Shown here: one piece after another, positions 6,510 to 6,781 of the stretch
How positions within the stretch are numbered: position 1 is the first letter of the stretch
Layout: each line of letters begins with the position of its first letter
DNA from: Desulfobacteraceae bacterium
GTDB taxonomy: Bacteria > Desulfobacterota > Desulfobacteria > Desulfobacterales > JAUWMJ01
DNA: 6,781 nt
Direction of reading: 5' to 3'
Assembly: GCA_030612225.1 (NCBI GenBank)
Contig: JAUWOH010000165.1
Coordinates: forward strand, 1 to 6,781
Program-made: the position numbers and the translations under genes
Notes under the pieces: generated by a model
Database searches by the model: none
What the model saw: the letters and a program-made list of their open reading frames with translations, nothing else
What the model was told of the DNA's origin: nothing

Positions 6510-6691
6510 GAATATCGAACAAGGAATTTCGAATGACGAAGTATTGAATCGCTGCGCTCCAGGCGTCGCTTACGGCTTCAGGCTTCGCTTCACAGCTTCG
6601 CCCCGACAAGATGCCCCGGCAAGCTATCTTTTAAATATTAAAAATGGCAGAATACATTACTTCGACATTCATTATTCCTTGTTCGATATTC
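6510..6691. repeat. 182-bp inverted-repeat element (GAATATCGAACAAGGAAT ends)
   Basis: The left arm 6510-6543 and right arm 6658-6691 are inverted complements at 30 of 34 positions. The outer 18 bases match exactly (GAATATCGAACAAGGAAT against ATTCCTTGTTCGATATTC). The 114-bp loop carries the GC-rich module (6573-6623) and a perfect AT hairpin, TTTTAA/TTAAAA (6629-6634/6638-6643). A second, smaller inverted pair, GCAGAATA (6647-6654) and TATTCTGC (6687-6694), competes with the right arm. The open frame across it (6496-6711) translates the palindrome into FDI/Y-rich strings and is not a credible protein. Such units recur in Desulfobacterales-like intergenic regions (recollection, not searched). 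There is no transposase nearby. Confidence 0.8.
6573..6623 (+). repeat. GC-rich module, copy 2 (inside the loop of the 182-bp element)
   Basis: This stretch starts with the same CGGCTTCAGGCT as 249-260 and keeps CGCTT, CGCC, CAAGA, GCC and GGCA blocks in the same order, about three-quarters identical to copy 1 with one single-base gap. It is much richer in G and C than the arms around it, which suggests a separate origin from the palindrome that contains it. Confidence 0.55.
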
Positions 6692-6694
6692 TGC

Positions 6695-6781
6695 GGTTCA
6701 AAATACATTAGGAAAGTCATAAATTTTTAAAAAAGCTAAATGTTACAAAAAAGTTAAACTCATTTCTTCGCGAATTCTAAA
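6695..6781. other. AT-rich end of window, nothing recognised
   Basis: This short A/T-rich stretch has no ORF, clear promoter pair or stem-loop. It could be the upstream region of a gene beyond the right edge. Confidence 0.3.

Noticed and set aside
5031..6691. Insertion sequence remnants
   Set aside because: No transposase fragment or target-site duplication could be recognised at either palindromic element, so they are called repeats rather than mobile elements.
6424..6711. Opposite-strand open frames (6424-6609 minus, 6496-6711 plus) in the 3' intergenic region
   Set aside because: Both are translations of the inverted repeat, with palindrome-derived strings such as FDIHYSLFDI. Neither has a ribosome site or a domain.

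Overview
The window carries three complete protein genes, all on the + strand, in the order dnaE (replicative DNA polymerase III alpha subunit), a single-domain mannose-1-phosphate guanylyltransferase (manC type) and a DegT/DnrJ/EryC1/StrS-family sugar aminotransferase. The DNA is moderately AT-rich. The spaces between genes are filled with palindromic, non-coding repeat units of a kind I associate with Desulfobacterota (sulfate-reducing 'deltaproteobacteria', Desulfobacterales-like). That assignment rests on the character of the intergenic repeats and of the proteins. It is an inference, not something a marker gene in the window proves.

Layout. Positions 1-162 hold no gene, only weak divergent promoter-like boxes. 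Positions 163-370 are an intergenic repeat with GGTTGAGTAGT/ACTACTCAACC ends and a GC-rich core, ending 29 bp before the dnaE start. dnaE (400-3936) is full length, with its PHP, polymerase, clamp-binding and OB domains readable. The guanylyltransferase (3914-5011) most likely starts inside the last codons of dnaE, giving a 23-bp overlap. An 80-bp imperfect palindrome (5031-5110) sits in the 133-bp gap before the aminotransferase (5145-6275). The 506 bp after the last gene hold no credible gene. Their middle is a composite repeat: a weak GC-rich stem (6406-6507) followed by a long inverted repeat (6510-6691) whose loop contains a GC-rich module resembling the core of the repeat upstream of dnaE.

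How the genes work together. ManC makes GDP-mannose, and the aminotransferase makes an amino-sugar nucleotide. Both products typically feed O-antigen, capsule or exopolysaccharide synthesis, so the two downstream genes look like the start or a fragment of a surface-polysaccharide set. Their position behind, and overlap with, dnaE suggests transcription with the polymerase gene, but nothing indicates a shared biochemical role.

I see no new defence, mobile or RNA system that can be defended from the sequence. The most unusual material is the repeat content, in particular a shared GC-rich module (249-300 and 6573-6623) carried inside two repeat elements whose ends differ.
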